DNA from: Paenibacillus cremeus
GTDB lineage: Bacteria > Bacillota > Bacilli > Paenibacillales > NBRC-103111
NCBI RefSeq assembly: GCF_007786445.1
Contig: NZ_VNJI01000018.1
Location: 1 to 64,000 of the forward strand
DNA: 64,000 nucleotides
Direction: 5' to 3'
Shown in pieces: positions 32,616-40,706 of this stretch (the stretch's first letter is position 1; each line of letters opens with the position of its first letter). Under the pieces are notes generated by a model, which was not told where the DNA came from, did no database searches, and was given only the letters and a program-made list of their open reading frames with translations. Both the position numbers and the translations under genes were made by a program.

Positions 32616-34389
32616 GGTTGTTCAGCTCCTCAAACGGTAGATAAAGGTTCACTTCGGTGCCCGCTCCCTTGGTGCTGCTAAGCGCAAGCTCACAGCGTTC
32701 TCCATAATGAAGCATGATCCGCGATTTCACGTTGGACAGGCCGATCCCGGACCCCGCCGTACGCAGCGACCGGGCTTCCGAGAGCCGGCTCATGAGCTGC
32801 CGTACGCCGTCCTCCGTCATGCCGTCGCCGTTATCCTTGACTTGAATGTGCAGATAAACGAGGCCTTCGCGATCCACCTTCTGAAGCCTCAGTGCAATTG
32901 AACCGCCCTCCACCTTCGGCTCGATGCCGTGCCCGATCGCGTTCTCCACCAGCGGCTGAATCAGCAGCTTCGGAATGCGGATCCGCTGAAATTCCGAGCC
33001 CAGCTCGATATCCCAGGACAGCCGGTCGCACATTCGAAACTTCATGATCTCCAGGTATCGCCGGCAGTGCTCGATCTCGCTTTGCAGCTCGACCCAATCG
33101 TCGCCCTCCGAATGCTTGATCGAATACCGGAACAGCTTCGACAAATGGAAGATAAGCTCGGCGCCCTCGGTCTCCTGCTTATCCTGCAGCGTCCAATACA
33201 ACGCTTCCAGCGTGTTGAACAAAAAATGCGGATGAATTTGCGCCTGCAGCATTTTGATCTCCGCCTGATTTTTCAGCCGCTCTTTCTCGTAGGCGCTCTC
33301 GATCAGGTGGTGGATCTCCCGAACCAGCTTATTGTAAGCAGCGTTCAAATCATTCATTTCATAGTTGAAATAGGTGACCTCGTTGGTCGTTGGCAGGGTA
33401 AAATGAACGTTGCGCATTTTTTTACGCAAATGGCCGATCGGCATCGTAATCATCCGGGACAGCAGCCACAGCAGCCCGAGGAAGACGACGGTGCCAACTG
33501 CAAGCGCCAGCAGCAGCAGCTGCTTTAATAGGACCGATTTTTCCGTGATGGTACTGATCGGCACCAGGATATGAATCGACCAGTTGAACTGCCGGGAATG
33601 CTCGATGATGTGCAAATACTCTCCGCCGTTAATCCGCAGCCGGGGATACACTCCCTCCGAGCTCATCTGAATGCCTACATTCAGGTTCCGGTCCGCCAGC
33701 ATGGATGGCATGGTGGAAGCAACGAGCAGCTTGTTATGATCGTACAGATGCATGCTGCCGCCCTTGATCGACGAAAAATCCTCGTTAAAAAAATCAACCA
33801 GCGACTTCATCACCCTTATGACCACGTAGCCGCCCGGGGCCAGATTATCCCGCTCCAGCCGAACCTGCCTCACCGCGAGCAGCAATTGGTCATCCTGGGG
33901 GTCGGTCCCGACAAACACGAGCTGCCCTGCCTTGAGCCTTGCGATCGTCACCAAGTCATTGCCGATGATGTCGTCGAGCCGCCGGTTTTCGAGCGGATAA
34001 AAAGGGTCATTGACCGAGTAAATATCGATGCCCTTAATGATCCATGAGAGCGCTACCAGTTGATCGATCACGGGCCTAACCGACAGCTTCTGATCGATGG
34101 GAATTTGCAGCCCCTGCTTGGAGCGGTATAAGAGTGACTGAATTCGGGCGTCCATGACGACCTGAAGACTGATCGTGTCGACCTGCGACAGCACGGCGTC
34201 CACTCGCGCGCTGGCCTGCTTGGCGGTTTCGCCCAAGTAGCCTTCCGTATTTTGAATAAACAGCGATGTGGTCGATTGGTATACCAGTCCCCCGGCGATG
34301 GAGAACACCACGGTCATGACAAGCAAAAAGCCAATGGTAATCTGTACGCGCGTTCGGTTCAGCCGCAGTCTGTCGATGAGCTTGTCCAT
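32584..34389 (-). CDS. YesM-type sensor histidine kinase
   Basis: A 601-residue membrane kinase: an N-terminal helix near 20-40, an extracellular dCache-like domain to about 285, a second helix (LLLLALAVGTVVFLGLLWLL), HAMP, the His_kinase motif QIHPHFLFNTLEALYW with the phosphate-accepting His, and the ATPase domain with LVENAIGHGIEP, KDNGDGMTEDG and GSGIGLSNVKSR. It pairs with the overlapping response regulator gene and should sense an external sugar, possibly through the adjacent SBP. AAGGAGTG lies just before ATG 34389. Confidence 0.92.
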   Translation of the reverse strand: MDKLIDRLRLNRTRVQITIGFLLVMTVVFSIAGGLVYQSTTSLFIQNTEGYLGETAKQASARVDAVLSQVDTISLQVVMDARIQSLLYRSKQGLQIPIDQKLSVRPVIDQLVALSWIIKGIDIYSVNDPFYPLENRRLDDIIGNDLVTIARLKAGQLVFVGTDPQDDQLLLAVRQVRLERDNLAPGGYVVIRVMKSLVDFFNEDFSSIKGGSMHLYDHNKLLVASTMPSMLADRNLNVGIQMSSEGVYPRLRINGGEYLHIIEHSRQFNWSIHILVPISTITEKSVLLKQLLLLALAVGTVVFLGLLWLLSRMITMPIGHLRKKMRNVHFTLPTTNEVTYFNYEMNDLNAAYNKLVREIHHLIESAYEKERLKNQAEIKMLQAQIHPHFLFNTLEALYWTLQDKQETEGAELIFHLSKLFRYSIKHSEGDDWVELQSEIEHCRRYLEIMKFRMCDRLSWDIELGSEFQRIRIPKLLIQPLVENAIGHGIEPKVEGGSIALRLQKVDREGLVYLHIQVKDNGDGMTEDGVRQLMSRLSEARSLRTAGSGIGLSNVKSRIMLHYGERCELALSSTKGAGTEVNLYLPFEELNNHDHAHSDRRG

Positions 34390-34488
34390 GAGGCACTCCT
34401 TAGCTGATCACTTCACTTCTTTCTAGTAACTATAAAGCATAAACGGAAAAAGCGCACTCCCTCGAAGGTCGCACGCACGTTTCCATTT

Positions 34489-35307
34489 TTAGCCTTTAAC
34501 CGCCCCTGCCGACAACCCGCTGACAACCTTCTCCTGCGCGAGGAAATAAGCAATCATGAGCGGCAGCGAGCCCAGCGTCAAGGTCGCCATAATGCCCGGC
34601 ACATTGACCGAGAACTCCCCGTAAAACGAGCGCAATCCGAGCGGCAGAGTCATTTTCGCTGGGGTCGTAATCAGCACGAGGCCGAACACAAACTCGTTCC
34701 AGATATGAATGAAATTGTAGATCGCAATCGTAGCCAGCGCCGGGCTGAGCAATGGAAAGACGATGCTCCAGAACAGACGCGAATGGCTCGCGCCGTCCAT
34801 CACGGCCGCTTCATCCAGCTCTCTTGGAATGTCTTGAATAAACTGCGTCAAAATAATGACGGAGATCGGCAAGCTAAACGCGATATACGGACCGACGAGC
34901 GCCCACATGGAATCGTACAATCCGATCTGCTTGGTCAGCATGTAGATCGGGATGAGCGTCGTATGCACCGGAATCATCATCCCGGCCAGAAACAGGTAGA
35001 AGATCGGCCGATTCAGCTTAAAGCGCATCCGGACGAGCGGAAAGCTGATCATCGCCGACAGGAGGATGATAGCCGTCACGCAGATGATGGAAACGACGAT
35101 GCTGTTGAGAAAATATTTATCGATCCCCAGCTTGAACACGAGGGCGTAATTTTCAAAGTTGAACTTCGACAAAAGCGATACGGGATGCTCAAAGAACTCC
35201 GGTTGGGTTTTAAGCGAGGTCGCTACCATGTAAACGAACGGATAGCCCGTGATAACCAGAAATACGATGGAAATGGCGTATAAAATTGCACTTCGAACAG
35301 CCGTCAT
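34489..35307 (-). CDS. Sugar ABC transporter permease (MalG/AraQ type)
   Basis: A 272-residue inner membrane permease with six helices. The EAA loop that contacts the ATPase reads ELDEAAVMDGASHSRLFWSI (about 170-190). LAGMMIPVHTTLIPIYMLTK is the second-helix signature of the MalG class. It forms the import channel with the upstream MalF-type subunit. No ATPase gene is in this operon, as is usual for Gram-positive CUT1 systems that use a shared MsmX-type ATPase. Confidence 0.92.
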   Translation of the reverse strand: MTAVRSAILYAISIVFLVITGYPFVYMVATSLKTQPEFFEHPVSLLSKFNFENYALVFKLGIDKYFLNSIVVSIICVTAIILLSAMISFPLVRMRFKLNRPIFYLFLAGMMIPVHTTLIPIYMLTKQIGLYDSMWALVGPYIAFSLPISVIILTQFIQDIPRELDEAAVMDGASHSRLFWSIVFPLLSPALATIAIYNFIHIWNEFVFGLVLITTPAKMTLPLGLRSFYGEFSVNVPGIMATLTLGSLPLMIAYFLAQEKVVSGLSAGAVKG

Positions 35308-35325
35308 AAGGGTGGTCCTCCTCTC

Positions 35326-36267
35326 TTAGGATGATGCTTGGGCTCTGTTTTTGTCGGCGGTCAGGATGAAGATGGCAACGATCAGCGAGATCACAAACAT
35401 CGTGAAGGAGATCGTGCTCGCATAGCCCATATTGAATTTGGTAAAGGCTTGCTTGTACATATAGGTGGCCATCAGCTCGGTGCTGCTGTTCGGTCCGCCT
35501 TCAGTCATAACATAGATCAGGTCAAAATATTTGAGCGATCCGATCACGGACAGTACGGAGGAGGTCACAATGGTTGGCTTAAGCAGCGGCAGCGTAATGT
35601 GCCAAAATTGCTTCCAGCCGCTGCAGCCGTCGATTTTGGCCGATTCGTATATTTCCTCGGAAATACCGGCGATTGCTGCACGGAATAAGATCATGTAGAA
35701 CGGCGTAAACTGCCAGCAAATCGTCACCGCAACCGCGATAAAAGCCGTCTTGGAGTCGCCCAGCCAGCCCATTTGCCACGACCGCAGCCCCAGCAGCTCC
35801 AGCGCCTGATTGATGATCCCCATTGTCGGATCGTAAATGAACGTCCAGAGAATCCCCAGTGCAACAGTAGACATTAAGAGCGGCATGAAGTAGATGGTGC
35901 GGAACAGCCGAACCCCTCGGATCGGAGCCATCAGCAGCAGGGCCATGCCAAGCCCGAGCGGCAGCTGAGTGACAATCGAGACGACGACGAGCAGCAGATT
36001 GTTTACAACCGTTTTCCAAAAAACAGAATCAGCCATCAGCTTGAGATAATTATCGAGGAAAATGAACGTTTTCTCCGACTGAATGCCGCTCCAATGAAAC
36101 ATGCTGTAGTAGAACGTTGAAAAAATCGGGAAGATGACATAGGTGAGATAAATGAGTAATGCCGGCCCGATAAAACCGACAATAAAAGCGGTATTCCGAT
36201 GCTTGCCTGATCGCACGGCTTCCTTCGCTTCAACCTCACCGGTGCGTTTTTCCGCTATAGTGTTCAT
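35326..36267 (-). CDS. Sugar ABC transporter permease (MalF type)
   Basis: A 313-residue CUT1 permease. Helices include FIVGFIGPALLIYLTYVIFP and TTVVNNLLLVVVSIVTQLPL-like segments. The EAA loop reads EEIYESAKIDGCSGWKQFWH. I prefer ATG 36267 (MNTIAEKRTG) over GTG 36297, since neither has a strong ribosome binding site and the first extra residues do not look conserved. It lies 19 bp before the MalG-type gene and about 40 bp after the SBP gene; the three form one transporter. Confidence 0.9.
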   Translation of the reverse strand: MNTIAEKRTGEVEAKEAVRSGKHRNTAFIVGFIGPALLIYLTYVIFPIFSTFYYSMFHWSGIQSEKTFIFLDNYLKLMADSVFWKTVVNNLLLVVVSIVTQLPLGLGMALLLMAPIRGVRLFRTIYFMPLLMSTVALGILWTFIYDPTMGIINQALELLGLRSWQMGWLGDSKTAFIAVAVTICWQFTPFYMILFRAAIAGISEEIYESAKIDGCSGWKQFWHITLPLLKPTIVTSSVLSVIGSLKYFDLIYVMTEGGPNSSTELMATYMYKQAFTKFNMGYASTISFTMFVISLIVAIFILTADKNRAQASS

Positions 36268-36334
36268 TCTCGGATACCCCGCTTTCGTTAAAATCACCGG
36301 AAGGAAGGGAGCAGCCCTCCCCTCCGGATGTAAA

Positions 36335-37660
36335 CTATTTCTTAAGCAATTCCTTCGCTTTCGCTTCCATTTGCTTGGCAGCTTCGGTCGGTGTCATCGA
36401 TTCTCCGAACAAGGCTTGAGTCGTATCCTTGTGCAGCTCGGCGAGATCCGGCGGCAGCGTTTGGTCATAGAAGGTGGTCAAGTAGCCGGCTTTGCTCAGC
36501 ATGTCGTTGAGCTGAATCGCGAACGGATCCTTGTATTCCACGCCTTTGACGGCGGAGATGGCGCTCGTTTTATCCGAGAACTGCTGTGCCAATTCCTTGG
36601 ACGTCAGCGCTTTGACGAGCTCGATCGCTTTATCCGGATATTTCGACTTGGCTGCGACCGAGAACACCGGCGATACGCCGCCGACGACATTGGAAATGTT
36701 GCCTTTGCCGCCAGACACTTCAGGGAACGGGAACATGCCCAGCTTCTTCTCGAAATCCGGTGCTTCGTTGCGGACATTGTTGACATACGAGGCGGTCTGC
36801 ATTTCCATCGCCGCTTTGCCGGTGTAGAGCAGCTGACGGGATTGGCCGGTGTCGTACGTCAGCCCGTTAAAGCCAGGGTTAAAGGCTCCACGCTTGACCA
36901 GATCTTGAATCATTTCGCCGGCCTTCACATAGGACGCATCATCAAAGCCGCGGCCCTTGCGTTCGAACGCTTCGGAGAAGATTTGCGGTCCTCCGACCTT
37001 CTCGGCAAAATACATCAGGAAGAACGCTGCCGGCCACTTGGTTTTATTCGCCATGGCGATCGGGATGATGTTCTCCTTCTTCAGCTTGTCGACGATCGTC
37101 AGGAACTCATCGTAGGTTTTTGGAGGCTGCAGTCCGAGCTTGGCGAAAATTTCTTTGTTGTAAAACATCGGAACGACCGACATCGCAAGCGGCGCTCCAT
37201 AAACTTTGTTGTTAAAAGTGGACGCTCCGATCGCTGCTGGAATGTAAGAATCGGTGTTGACCTTTCCGGTGAGGTCCGCTACCTGATTCGCGTTCACGAA
37301 CTCCTTGAGCCAGCCGCCGCCCCAGGAATGGAATACGTCCGGAGGATTGCCGCCGCCCATCGCCACGGACAGCTTCGTTTTGTAAGCGTCGTTCGGGATT
37401 TGAACCGCTTCGACCTCTACGTCCGGGTTGTCCTTCATAAACTTCTGAACCGTCGCTTCGATCAGGTCCTTGCGCGGTCCGGTTTCGATATACCAAAAGC
37501 TCAGCTTTTTCTTCTCGCCGCCCGCCGCTTGAGCTGGCTGCTTCTGCTCTGCCGCGCCGCCGTCCTTCTTAGCACCCGCCGGTGCCGATGTTTGCGTGGT
37601 GCCGCCGCAAGCGCTTAACAGCAGCATGCTTGCAATGGAAAGTGAGGCCCATTTTTTCAT
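36335..37660 (-). CDS. Sugar ABC transporter binding lipoprotein
   Basis: A 441-residue extracellular solute-binding protein with the lipoprotein signal MKKWASLSIASMLLLSACGG (Cys18). The mature protein has a linker of Ala/Lys/Gln, then KKLSFWYIETGPRKDLIEA and NPPDVFHSWGGGWLKEF, typical of CUT1 sugar-binding proteins. It is the first gene of the operon, before two permeases. cre-like sites lie upstream, so CcpA repression is likely. The sugar is not identifiable; nearby genes suggest plant oligosaccharides. Confidence 0.92.
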   Translation of the reverse strand: MKKWASLSIASMLLLSACGGTTQTSAPAGAKKDGGAAEQKQPAQAAGGEKKKLSFWYIETGPRKDLIEATVQKFMKDNPDVEVEAVQIPNDAYKTKLSVAMGGGNPPDVFHSWGGGWLKEFVNANQVADLTGKVNTDSYIPAAIGASTFNNKVYGAPLAMSVVPMFYNKEIFAKLGLQPPKTYDEFLTIVDKLKKENIIPIAMANKTKWPAAFFLMYFAEKVGGPQIFSEAFERKGRGFDDASYVKAGEMIQDLVKRGAFNPGFNGLTYDTGQSRQLLYTGKAAMEMQTASYVNNVRNEAPDFEKKLGMFPFPEVSGGKGNISNVVGGVSPVFSVAAKSKYPDKAIELVKALTSKELAQQFSDKTSAISAVKGVEYKDPFAIQLNDMLSKAGYLTTFYDQTLPPDLAELHKDTTQALFGESMTPTEAAKQMEAKAKELLKK

Positions 37661-37686
37661 TATTTTTATCTCCCCTCGATTCTTAT

Positions 37687-37785
37687 TGGTTACGCTTTCA
37701 TTTTATCAAGAGAGCGTTTTCATCATAAGGTGGTTTGATTTGCTAAAATACCAATTTGATTAGATTCCGAAGGGGAAGCGTTTAC
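37687..37785 (-). promoter_or_regulatory. Cluster of cre-like sites upstream of sugar ABC operon
   Basis: Three candidates read on either strand: TGAAAGCGTAACCA (complement of 37687-37700, fits TGNAANCGNWNNCA), TGAAAACGCTCTCT (complement of 37709-37722, last base off), and GGGAAGCGTTTACA (37772-37785, first base off). They lie 27-125 bp upstream of the SBP start. CcpA control is inferred. Confidence 0.5.
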
Positions 37786-38091
37786 AGGCAAAAATTAAAC
37801 GGCCTCCGTCCCGACGAATTCAGGGCTAAGGCCGCCTAAATGCTTTATTATTTGTTCTGTCTACTTGACGGGGGCAATTCATGATCTCAGGAGGATCGTC
37901 TTGACGGCCTTTTTGCTGCTCGGATTGGAAGAGTCTTTGAGGGTAGGCGGGGACATGAAATTGTTAGAGAAGCATTAGCAAATGTAAAAAAGTGATTCCA
38001 GACGCCCCAATAATTCCCTAACAATATTAATTTATTATGAAACTAATAAAGAACTTATTTTAAGAAACTTTATCACGAGGCAGGTGTTATT
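37786..38091. other. Intergenic region with one possible micro-ORF
   Basis: No conserved gene is seen here. A weak GGCC-based hairpin lies at 37800-37836. TCAGGAGGATCG (37887-37898) is a strong Shine-Dalgarno-like sequence directly before TTG 37901, which opens a 25-codon frame ending at 37978 (TAFLLLGLEESLRVGGDMKL...). It may be chance. The 3' part is the AT-rich leader of the PAS-MCP pseudogene. Confidence 0.4.
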
Positions 38092-38954
38092 ATGAGCATG
38101 ACTGAATTTAATCTCGATACCTCTTTATTGTTTGAAGCGCTTGAGCAATCTCAGGCACTGATTGTATTTGACCCGCAAGGCAATATTCGATGGGCCAATC
38201 ACAACTTTTCAAAGGTGGTCGGATATTCAACCCAGGACTTGCAAAACATGCACCATCGGCAGCTGTGTCATTCCAGCTTTTCGACAAGTGAGGAATATGT
38301 TATCTTTTGGGAAAATCTTCGCAACGGAATCGCCTTTCATGATAAAGTCCAAAGGATCACGAAATCAAGGCAGCCCATTTGGCTGGAAGCTTCTACACAC
38401 CTGTAACGAATAGCAGCGGTAGCGTCCAAGCAGTTATTAAAATAGCATCAAATATAACGGAACGACAAACGGTTCTGGAGAGCAGTACCCAGGATTTTAT
38501 TCATGTTGTAGCAAAAATGACAGCCAACACCAATGAAGTATACGCTGCTTCACAATCGATCATGAATGATATGGCCATTCTGGATCGTGAATCGGATGTC
38601 GTCAAAAAGAACGTAGAAGAAATTCAGAAGGTGACAGCCTTCGTAGAAGACGTTGCGGCCAGATCCAATCTGCTCGGGTTAAATGCTGCCATTGAATCGG
38701 CGAGAGCAGGTGTACACGGGCGAGGGTTTAACGTGGTCGCCAATGAAATTCGTAAGATGGCCGATTCAAGTAAAGAGTCTGCGGCATCGATTTCGAAACA
38801 GCTCGGCGATATCCAGAAATCCGTATTTGTGATGGTGGAATTGGTGGCCAAGGTAAATGAAAAAACTCATAGAAATTATGTTTCGATCAACGAATTAAAA
38901 ACAGCTTATGAACAAATAGCAAGCACGGCGGATAATCCGGCTTCTTTTCTATAA
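38092..38954 (+). pseudogene. PAS-MCP signalling protein, frameshifted
   Basis: The first frame (38092-38406) encodes a PAS domain: QALIVFDPQGNIRWANHNFS, VVGYSTQDLQNMHHRQLCH and QPIWLEA, then STHL and a stop. The second frame, open from 38379, continues with FYTPVTNSSGSVQAVIKIAS and NITERQ, then an MCP signalling hairpin (LLGLNAAIESARAGVHGRGF, VVANEIRKMADSSKES). A missing T near 38390 (GCTTC for GCTTTC) would explain the break. After the stop at 38952 the same frame goes on to 39008 (QFKKKYAKK), hinting at a further nonsense change. The intact relative is a soluble PAS-type chemoreceptor. Confidence 0.8.
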
Positions 38955-39000
38955 CTGCAAGGAGTCCAAGCCGCCGGCCAATTCAAGAAGAAATACGCCA

Positions 39001-39039
39001 AAAAATAAGCACGGCTAGGGAGTCTAACCCTAGCCGTGC
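39001..39039 (-). terminator. Terminator of the pentonate/GH43 operon
   Basis: GCACGGCTAGGG (39009-39020) pairs perfectly with CCCTAGCCGTGC (39028-39039). On the minus strand TTATTTTTT follows. The 13-bp motif GACTGTTGACAAA lies directly 5' of the stem on that strand. Confidence 0.88.
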
Positions 39040-39052
39040 TTTGTCAACAGTC
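39040..39052 (-). repeat. 13-bp motif GACTGTTGACAAA (third copy)
   Basis: Plus strand reads TTTGTCAACAGTC. The same 13 bases occur at 29474-29486 (plus orientation) and 29586-29598 (minus orientation). In each case the motif is 5' of a terminator-like hairpin. It contains TTGACA, the -35 consensus. Confidence 0.6.
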
Positions 39053-39097
39053 TCCTACCTCCGTACTTTGGACAACACGGCGGTTTTATAAATGCTC

Positions 39098-40684
39098 CTA
39101 ATACGCATTGGCTTCCGTTTCCCGGTAGCTGAAATAATCGAAATCGGCATGCTTGCGGCTGCCGCTCACATCCTGTGCGCACAGACCGATGAAGGTGCCG
39201 GTAAACCGGACATAATCGGAGAAATCGTCCGAAAGGTGAATGACGCTGATTTTCTCGCCGACAGGGCTCCATTCCCCGCCGTCCGCCGAATACCAGAACT
39301 GGACGTGTTCGCCCTCGATCACCGCTTTGAGTCCGATGCGCTGTACCCCTTCAACATCGATCTCCTGCTCCAGCAGCTCGTCGTACTGCCCTTTCACGCT
39401 TTGGATAATTCCGAGGCTCTTCCCGGCATCCTCATGGCGCGTCACCCGCAGATAGATGTAGTCCATCGTATCGTAATACAGAATCAGTCCGGCCATCTGC
39501 TGGTAATGCTCAGGCTCGAACTCGAGGCACGTTTCGCTCACGCAGTGAAACGATTGCTGACGGCGCGCCACCATGCTTTGCCGATGCGTCGAGATCATCG
39601 ACTCCATGCCGCGAAGACGCAGATAGCCCGGACGCTCGGTTAGTGTAACCCACGATTCCTCCGGCGGGATGCGCAGCGTGCTCCAATCGATGGCCAGCAC
39701 GGGCTGATCGAAATCATCCCTCTCCGGCGCAGGCGCGAACGGATGCGGCGCGATGTCCGGCGCTTGGACCTGCAAGGATGGGGCCGGTCCGCCTTCCACT
39801 CTCAGCCACAGGTCGTCTGACCAGTAGCAGCGCTGAATCGCCGTCTCGCGTCCCAGATTGCAGTACTTATCTTGGACAGGACGTCCAGTCAGGTGCACCA
39901 TGTACCACTCATTGGTATGCGTCTGAACCACACTGGCGTGTCCCGCCTTTTGCAAAGCGATCTCCGGTCTTCCGGCCGAGGTCAGCACCGGGTTCTGAGG
40001 ATCAACCTCGTATGGCCCGTCGATGGTTTTCGAGCGCGCCATGGTGGCCGCATGGTTGTACTGGGTTCCCCCTTCAGCGGTCAGCAGGTAATAATAGCCG
40101 TGCCACTTGTAGAGGTGCGGCCCTTCCGTCAGCTTGAGCTCGGTGCCTTTGAAAATATTTTTGACCGGCCCGACCAGCTTCTGTTCCTCCACGGAATATT
40201 CCTGCAAAACGGTGCCCGCAAAGCGGTTGTGCCCCTTGCGATGATCCCACAGCATATTGACCAGCCATTTGCGGCCGTCGTCATCATGAAACAGCGAAGG
40301 ATCGAAGCCGCTGCTGTTCAAATAGATCGGCTCCGACCACGGGCCCATAATATCAGTCGCCGTGACCAAATAGTTGTGCGTGTCCTTGAAGGCGCCAACC
40401 CGGCTTTTGACATCGGTATAAATCAAGTAGAACGTCCCGTTGTCGTAGCTTAAGCAAGGTGCCCACACCCCGCCGGAATCGATATTTCCTTCCATGTTCA
40501 GCTGCGATTTCCGGGTTAACGGATGCGTCAGCAGCCGCCAGTGAACGAGGTCCTTCGAATGATGGATTTGAACGCCAGGGAACCATTCGAAGGTAGATGT
40601 AGCGATATAATAATCGTCTCCGACGCGCAGGATGGACGGATCCGGATTGAAGCCGGGCAAAATCGGGTTCGTAATGATTGCCAT
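39098..40684 (-). CDS. GH43 beta-xylosidase / arabinofuranosidase
   Basis: A 528-residue cytoplasmic glycoside hydrolase without a signal peptide. The five-bladed propeller (1-310) has catalytic base D15 in GFNPDPSIL, the pKa-modulating D128 in SSGFDPSLFHDDD and the acid E187 in LTEGPHLYKWHG. A beta-sandwich of about 200 residues follows (DDFDQPVLAIDWSTLRIPPE onward), the XynB-like subfamily 11 layout. It should release xylose or arabinose from imported oligosaccharides. Last gene of the operon, 22 bp after the YjhG-type dehydratase. Confidence 0.92.
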   Translation of the reverse strand: MAIITNPILPGFNPDPSILRVGDDYYIATSTFEWFPGVQIHHSKDLVHWRLLTHPLTRKSQLNMEGNIDSGGVWAPCLSYDNGTFYLIYTDVKSRVGAFKDTHNYLVTATDIMGPWSEPIYLNSSGFDPSLFHDDDGRKWLVNMLWDHRKGHNRFAGTVLQEYSVEEQKLVGPVKNIFKGTELKLTEGPHLYKWHGYYYLLTAEGGTQYNHAATMARSKTIDGPYEVDPQNPVLTSAGRPEIALQKAGHASVVQTHTNEWYMVHLTGRPVQDKYCNLGRETAIQRCYWSDDLWLRVEGGPAPSLQVQAPDIAPHPFAPAPERDDFDQPVLAIDWSTLRIPPEESWVTLTERPGYLRLRGMESMISTHRQSMVARRQQSFHCVSETCLEFEPEHYQQMAGLILYYDTMDYIYLRVTRHEDAGKSLGIIQSVKGQYDELLEQEIDVEGVQRIGLKAVIEGEHVQFWYSADGGEWSPVGEKISVIHLSDDFSDYVRFTGTFIGLCAQDVSGSRKHADFDYFSYRETEANAY

Positions 40685-40706
40685 GTCTATTCTAGTCCTC
40701 CTAAGC

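Noticed and set aside
36152..37618. 488-codon plus-strand frame opposite the binding protein
   Set aside because: It is an antisense shadow of a gene with a lipoprotein signal and SBP motifs.
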